Position numbers and translations under genes: made by a program. Source: Artemisia argyi (Eukaryota > Streptophyta > Magnoliopsida > Asterales > Asteraceae). Taken from it: a DNA stretch of 64,000 nt. Location: positions 121,122,796 to 121,186,795 of the forward strand of contig CM060692.1 in NCBI GenBank assembly GCA_030686995.1. Reading direction: 5' to 3'. Below, piece after piece: positions 58,698 to 64,000 of this stretch (its first letter is position 1; each line of letters starts with the position of its first letter). A model generated the notes under the pieces. That model was not told the origin of the DNA, searched no databases, and worked only from the letters and a program-made list of their open reading frames with translations.

Positions 58698-59425
58698 TGT
58701 GTTAATACTCCAAATTGAAGTCCACTAACAACCCTTTATAACCCTAACAATACTCACTACACAAACCTAATCCCTTTTTTACAACTCACGCAGTCGCATC
58801 CTCTCAAATCTAACTCAATCTTTTTCTTTGTTATATGTTCAACACATAATACTTATCTACTAACAAAAAGTTTTCCTTTCTTTCTTCCTCAGGAACTTGT
58901 TGTGCTTGTTCTTGGGCCATATGAAGCAACATCATCAATTAATCGAGTCTTAACACCTAAAGACTCATTTTCGCTAATCTATAAACCACACTTCCATAGG
59001 TAAATAAACTAATCAATTAAATCAAACACAATAAAGAAATCGAATAAAAATAAGCAAACGCGTTATCAAAAAACACAAAACGAAACTACCCTATATAATT
59101 TCATAACAACTGTTATACTTTAGGAATGAAAATATTAAACCGAATAAAAATTTTATATAATGATCTATTCAAAACCATCTTTAGCGGCGCTAGATGAATT
59201 TTTAACTCTTCGTCATACTAGGGTAGGTGTGTCTTATTCTTTTATTTTATATATGATGGGATGTGAATTGGGCCTAACCCTAGTACTAGGGCAGGCCCAA
59301 AACTCAAACATAGCCATTTGGGGTTTGCTTTTTAATTCATGTATGTTTGACATAATGGGTTCGGGCTGCGGCTAGTGTTTATATCTTTTATAAAGTTGTT
59401 TGGCGAATTAGTCAGACCTAAAACG
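58698..59425. other. Intergenic stretch with no supported gene
   Basis: AT-rich, between the Stowaway-like MITE and the ECA3 5' copy. The frame at 59160-59375 has no recognisable content. I see no RNA gene or element ends. Confidence 0.5.
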
Positions 59426-59773
59426 TGTTGTGCTTATTTTAAAATAGACAGATTCTTATAAGCAAGCATGAAGATGCCTATTTGAGAATTCAAAGTGCTT
59501 ATTGAACAAATAATTAGTTTATCAAGTGATCATGAAAAAAAAATGACATTTGCAATGTTAGACTAATACATGAGAATGAATTAAAATGTATTATTTATAT
59601 ATATACCTCAAGAACACATCTAGTAAATGTGTCCTCTATTGAATAGAGGACGACGGTTAACAATTGAATCGAACTGAATGAAATGAGTTGATTTGATTAT
59701 TGTTTGAGATCTAGTAGTAGGAGTACACAAGGGTTTTTCTCTGATCTTTTATAGAATTTGTGTTTTAGATGAG
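59426..59773 (-). pseudogene. Degenerate copy of ECA3 promoter, exon 1 and part of intron 1
   Basis: Aligns with about 22850-23270 in the same orientation. The exon-1 copy is 59639-59607: the start codon is ATA instead of ATG, and the reading is IEDTFTRCVLE against MEDAFARSVPE. The GT splice donor and the leader gaggacggcggttaacaa-like block remain. The TATA region has changed to CTATAAAAG. Homology stops on both sides, with no exon 2 nearby. It cannot start translation at the original codon. Confidence 0.85.
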
Positions 59774-59877
59774 TTTGACACACTCAAGGGTGCTCGTGTA
59801 TTTCTTTAGTGTGTTTATAGCATAGTGGAATCGAAATAGAAATTACAATCCATAGCAACGGGTGAGGGGGGGGGGGG

Positions 59878-60228
59878 TGTTAGGAATACAAATATTCCTA
59901 TAAAAGTCTCGGTCACCTGATTATTATAATAGCATTAAGTTAGCTCGTAGTTAGTTTATATATTAGTTAGTTAGTAGTAGTTTAAGTAACACCATGGAAG
60001 AAGGACGGGTCTTCACCCACTGTATGCCTGATCCACAGCCCGGGTGTGGGCGTTTATGTTGTAAGTATAAATACCCCTCTCCACATGTGGAGAAGGTTGG
60101 ACCTTCACTTCATCTTAATCTAACATTCTATTTCTCTCTTAAGGTTCCACTCTCCCTCTCTCTCTAGCAATTCCAACGCCACACAAACCACAAGGAAATC
60201 ATGTTTCCAACTTAATTAGTATTCTACA
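59878..60228 (+). repeat. 5' LTR of the copia element, 351 bp
   Basis: Starts TGTTAGGAATAC and ends TATTCTACA, followed by the primer site. A TATA box (tataaata) lies at 60066-60073. Confidence 0.85.
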
Positions 60229-60230
60229 AT

Positions 60231-60243
60231 TGGTATCAAGAGC
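60231..60243 (+). other. Primer binding site of the copia element
   Basis: TGGTATCAAGAGC lies two bases after the LTR. It differs from the standard initiator-Met site by one inserted A and is common in plant copia elements. Confidence 0.8.
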
Positions 60244-60620
60244 CAAGGTTTCATCTTAGGGCCTTGTAGAATCGGATTTGATGTGGTTTTGTGTAGTTTT
60301 GTGAGTTTAGAGTCACTTTCTTGTAAAACATCTTAGTTTGATCTTTCTAGTATTGTTAAACATGTTAGTGATGTACTTTTATGATCATAGGTGTTAGTAG
60401 AACATTGTGTTTCAGTTGGTTATACCATATCTTTAATCTATTTGAAGTTTGGATTAGGTTTTGGGCGTTCTTCTAAGTTGTGGTTAAGTCTACTGTTACA
60501 TTGCTTTCCTGCGTTTAGTTTCTGATATCTGTGGTTAGTTTGAATGCGATTACTATTTTGGGAATACAAACAAATCGCAGGGAAAGTGACAGTTTTGGAC
60601 CTTTGTCTCTGCGTTTAGCT

Positions 60621-60913
60621 CCTGCGGTTAAGTGGTCTGCGGTTAGTCCATTGTGTTTAGCTTTCTACGGTTAAGTGGTCTGCGATTAGGTCTCTGTGAT
60701 TAGCCTCACTTGCGGTTTAACTATTCTGCGGTTTGCTCAGTTTGCGGTTGGATTATTCTGCGGTTTGGTACATTCTGCGGTTAGTGTCCTGCGGTCATTG
60801 TTCACTGAGGTTAACTTATCTGCGGTTTACTATTTCTGCGGTTAGGTCAATTTGCGGTTAAATATCCCTGCGACTAGTGCACTTCATTGTGAGTATCTCC
60901 TATTCTGCGGTTT
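60621..60913 (+). repeat. Scattered TGCGGTT repeats in the copia leader
   Basis: Eleven exact TGCGGTT motifs, mostly as tctgcggttag or tctgcggttt, plus several degenerate ones, in under 300 bases of untranslated leader between primer site and gag. Spacing is 15-40 bases. It ends about 20 bases before the gag start codon. Confidence 0.85.
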
Positions 60914-60931
60914 GGGAGTTTCTATTTTGTG

Positions 60932-63900
60932 ATGTCGACATCCTCTGATGACATTCAAGCTGCTGGGTCCGACACCCGACCTCCGATGTTGGACAGAACT
61001 GACTATGAATCATGGGCACAAAGGATTCATCTCTATTGTCTGGGTAAGGAAAATGGGGTCAATATTTTGAAATCCATCGATGAGGGACCCTTTCAAATGG
61101 GTACTACTAGAGACACGGTCGCAGCAACTGATCAACAACCGGCTGTAGTTGGTCCAAATAGACCTCGCACCTACAATGAGCTGTCAGATGAAGAAAAGAA
61201 ACGCTATGATGCCGACATCAGAGCATTGAATATTGTCATTCAAGGGCTTCCCAAAGATGTCTACGAACTTATCAACTACAACACTGAGGCCAAGGCTGTC
61301 TGGGATAATGTGAAAATGCTTCTTGCGGGGTCTGAGTTAACTAAAGAAGATCGGGAGTCTCAGCTATACGATGAATTTTAGCATTTCAAAATGAACCCAG
61401 GTGAAAGCATCACTGACTATTACGTCAGATTTCACAAGTTGGTCAATGATATGAGAGCCATCAAGATGACAATGCCCAATATACAGCTTAATTCCAAATT
61501 TGTGAATAATATGGCACCAGAATGGGATAGGTTTGTCACAGCCGTTAAGCTCAACAAAGGTCTCAGGCATACCAATCATGAACAACTCTATGCATATCTC
61601 CAACAACATGAGAAACATGCTTCTTATGATCGGTTAATGCGAGAAAAGCTCAATCCGTCAACATGAAATGAATCTCTTGCCTTTGTCTCTAATGTTCAAC
61701 AACTTACCCAAACTTCAAATGATCAATCTCAACCATTACAACCATCCTCCAGGTCTACGCCAACCAATGGTCAATCATCAACTCCCTCACCATCTGCTTT
61801 GAACACACAACTGGATTCTGGGTATTCTCACACAGACATGATGATTGATAATCTCTCCAACCAAGTTTCCTTACTGGTCCAACAGTTCAGGGCTGCACTT
61901 CCATCAACTAATAACCAACTTAGGACTTCGTCTAATCCATGTAATCAGGCAGTCATTGAAGATGGTAGGGTGGTGGTGCAGAATGTGCAGGGAAGACAAA
62001 ACTTCAATCAAAGAAATGCTGGTAGGGATAATGGGCAGTACAGAGTTGAGAATGCTCTTCAAGCACAAGCTAAGCAGCCTAAGTGTTATAACTGCGGAGG
62101 GTTGGGCCATATAGCTAGGAATTGCACTATTCCAAAGCGTCCTCAAAACTCTGAGTACTTCAAAGACAAGATGTTGCTGATGCAGGTGCAAGAGAATGGG
62201 ACGGTGTTGGATGAAGAAGCTCTGCTCTTTCTGGCTGGTAATGACGGGAACACATTTGATGCTGATGTGGATGATCAGCCTGTTCAGGACATGGCTCTAA
62301 ATGATCCGAATATCTTTCAAGTTGAAGAATGTGATGCATTTGACTCTGATGTAGATGACGAACCTACAGCTCAAACCATCTTCATGGCTAATCTGTCTGC
62401 AGCTGCATCCTCTCCTCAGCATTCTGACTCCTCCATCACATCTGCTATTTCTGAGGTCGTACAAATCGTCCTTTGGTATTTGGACTCAGGCTGCTCAAAA
62501 CATATGACTGGAGATCGCTCGCAGCTCAAGAATTTCGTGGATAAGTTTATTGGTACGGTCAGATTTGGGAACGACCATTTTGGATCTATAATGGGTTATG
62601 GTGATTACGTCTTTGGAGACAGTGTGATATCCAGAGTTTACTACGTGGAAGGACTTGGGCACAACCTATTTTCTGTTGGTCAATTTTGTGATTCTGATCT
62701 TGAAGTGGCTTTCAGAAAGCACACCTGTTTTGTTAGAGAATTAGATGGTGTTGATCTCCTCAAGGGGAGTTGGGACACTAATCTTTATACCATCTCTATC
62801 AAAGACATGCTACGGTCCTCTCCAATTTGCTTGCTTTCTAAAGCCTCCAAGAACAAATCTTGGTTGTGGCATCGTCGTTTAAACCATTTGAACTTCGGTA
62901 CCATCAATGAACTCACACGTAAGGATCTTGTTCGAGGCTTGCCCAGACTTAAGTATGAAAAAGATCATTTGTGTTCAGCATGTCAAATGGGCAAGAGCAA
63001 AAAGCACACCCATAAACCCAAGACTGTCAATTCCATCATGGAAGTTCTACATACTCTTCACATGGATCTCTGTGGACCAATGAGGATTCAAAGTATCAAT
63101 GGAAAGAAATATGTGCTTGTTATCGTCGATGATCATTCTCGATTCACATGGGTAAAATTTCTACGTTCAAAATACGAAACTCCGGAAATCATCATCAAAC
63201 TCATCATGCAGTTGCAAGTTTGTCTCAACAAAACAGTCAGATTCATTCGTACTGATAATGGAACGGAGTTTGTGAACAAACAACTTACTTAATTTTATGA
63301 AGATGTCGGCATTAGTCATCAAGAGAGCATTCCACGTACTCCTCAACAAAATGGAGTTGTTGAAAGACGCAATCGCACCTTAGTTGAAGCAGCAAGGACT
63401 ATGCTCATCTTCTCTAAAGTTCCTATGTTTCTTTGGGCTGAGGCAATTGCAACTGCATGCTACACACAGAACCGATCCTTGATACATCCTCTCCACTTCA
63501 AGACTCCATATGAACTGGTTCATGGCAGAAAACCAGACCTTTCGTTTCTTCGAGTATTTGGTGCATTATGTTATCCAACTAATGACAGTGAAGACCTTGG
63601 AAAGCTCAAGGCCAAGGCCGACATTGGTTTCTTTGTTGGCTATGCTCCAGAGCGAAAGGGGTACTGAATCTACAACAAACGTACCAGAGACATAATGGAA
63701 ATAATCCACGTTACTTTCGATGAGCTGACTGAGCAACCGGTTCCTAGACAATCAAGTTCTGGATCCGTACCTAACCTTTTGTCTCCTGGACCTATAAGCT
63801 CCAGGATTGTACAGAATCCCACTCCTGCTACTCCTTTTGTACCACCTACAAGTGAAGATTGGAAGAAACTGTTTGACCCTATGTTTGATGAATACTTTGA

Positions 63901-64000
63901 ACCTCAACATGTGGATGCTCCAGAAGCCACAGTGGCACAACAAATAGCTGGGGTAGCAAACGTCCCAGTTGATAATGATGGGCCATCCACTTCGTTGTCA
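60932..64000 (+). pseudogene. Copia gag-pol with four nonsense codons, partial
   Basis: ATG at 60932. A single frame continues to near the window end but has stops at 61379 (TAG), 61664 (TGA), 63290 (TAA) and 63665 (TGA). Domains: gag with YESWAQRIHLYCLGKENGVN, CCHC knuckle CYNCGGLGHIARNC, protease with LDSGCSKHM, a pre-integrase zinc region (WLWHRRLNHLNFGTINEL, CSACQMGK), and an integrase core with D in HMDLCGPM, D in RTDNGTEF and E in GVVERRNRTL. The N-terminus resembles TNT1-like polyproteins of daisy-family plants (memory). No indels noticed, so decay is by point mutation only. Confidence 0.88.

Larger units (their letters stand above)
59878..64000 (+). mobile_element. Ty1/copia element, 5' part, running off the window
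   Basis: 5' LTR 59878-60228, primer site, a repeat-rich leader and gag-pol up to just past integrase. The order protease-integrase before RT marks Ty1/copia. It is inserted directly after a run of about a dozen G, so the left target duplication cannot be judged. RT, RNase H and the 3' LTR lie to the right of the window. Confidence 0.9.

Noticed and set aside
58909..58926. Match of 17 bases (gttcttgggccatatga) with the reconstructed empty site of the hAT element
   Set aside because: Too short; flanking sequence does not align, so chance is a fair explanation.
58950..58985. Possible degenerate copy of ECA3 exon 3 (TTTAG then GTGTTAAG on the minus strand)
   Set aside because: Only about ten bases match convincingly; not enough for a claim.
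59160..59375. 71-codon plus-strand ORF
   Set aside because: Intergenic AT-rich context, no recognisable domain, no splice or promoter support.

Overview
The window is nuclear DNA of a flowering plant. It has a long host gene with GT-AG introns, plant-type LTR retrotransposons primed by initiator-Met tRNA, a plant Helitron with RPA, and hAT, Tourist-like and Stowaway-like elements. The style of the Ty3 and copia proteins reminds me of the daisy family (Asteraceae). That is a memory-based impression, not something the sequence proves.

Positions 1-23128 (minus strand) hold one host gene, an ECA3-type P2A Ca2+/Mn2+ pump. I place 27 coding exons (809 codons) with consistent splice phases and no broken frame. 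The last part of the gene lies left of the window. Its introns carry guests: an apparently intact Ty3 chromovirus (5273-10926, opposite strand), a decayed hAT element (14093-16970) and a 461-bp Helitron (21114-21574).

From about 24.5 to 57.6 kb lies one large Helitron on the plus strand, encoding a Rep/helicase and an RPA1-like protein. Three later insertions split it, each with a recognisable target-site duplication: a Tourist-like MITE (25203-25950), a 12-kb Tekay-like Ty3 element (27798-39847) and a 9.5-kb element that keeps gag but has lost almost all of pol (42062-51530). Taking these out rejoins the Helitron reading frame at each point. A small antisense gene with its own TATA box sits in the last RPA intron.

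From 57.7 kb to the end come a broken minus-strand gene of unknown kind, a Stowaway-like MITE, a degenerate second copy of the ECA3 promoter plus exon 1 (about 59426-59773), and the 5' two thirds of a Ty1/copia element (59878 onward) with several nonsense codons.

The most unusual signals are these: a pre-gag coiled-coil ORF in two different Ty3 elements; the young gag-only element with nearly identical LTRs; a chain of about a dozen short perfect stem-loops inside the Tekay-like LTR; the antisense mini-gene in the Helitron; and the duplicated ECA3 5' end.
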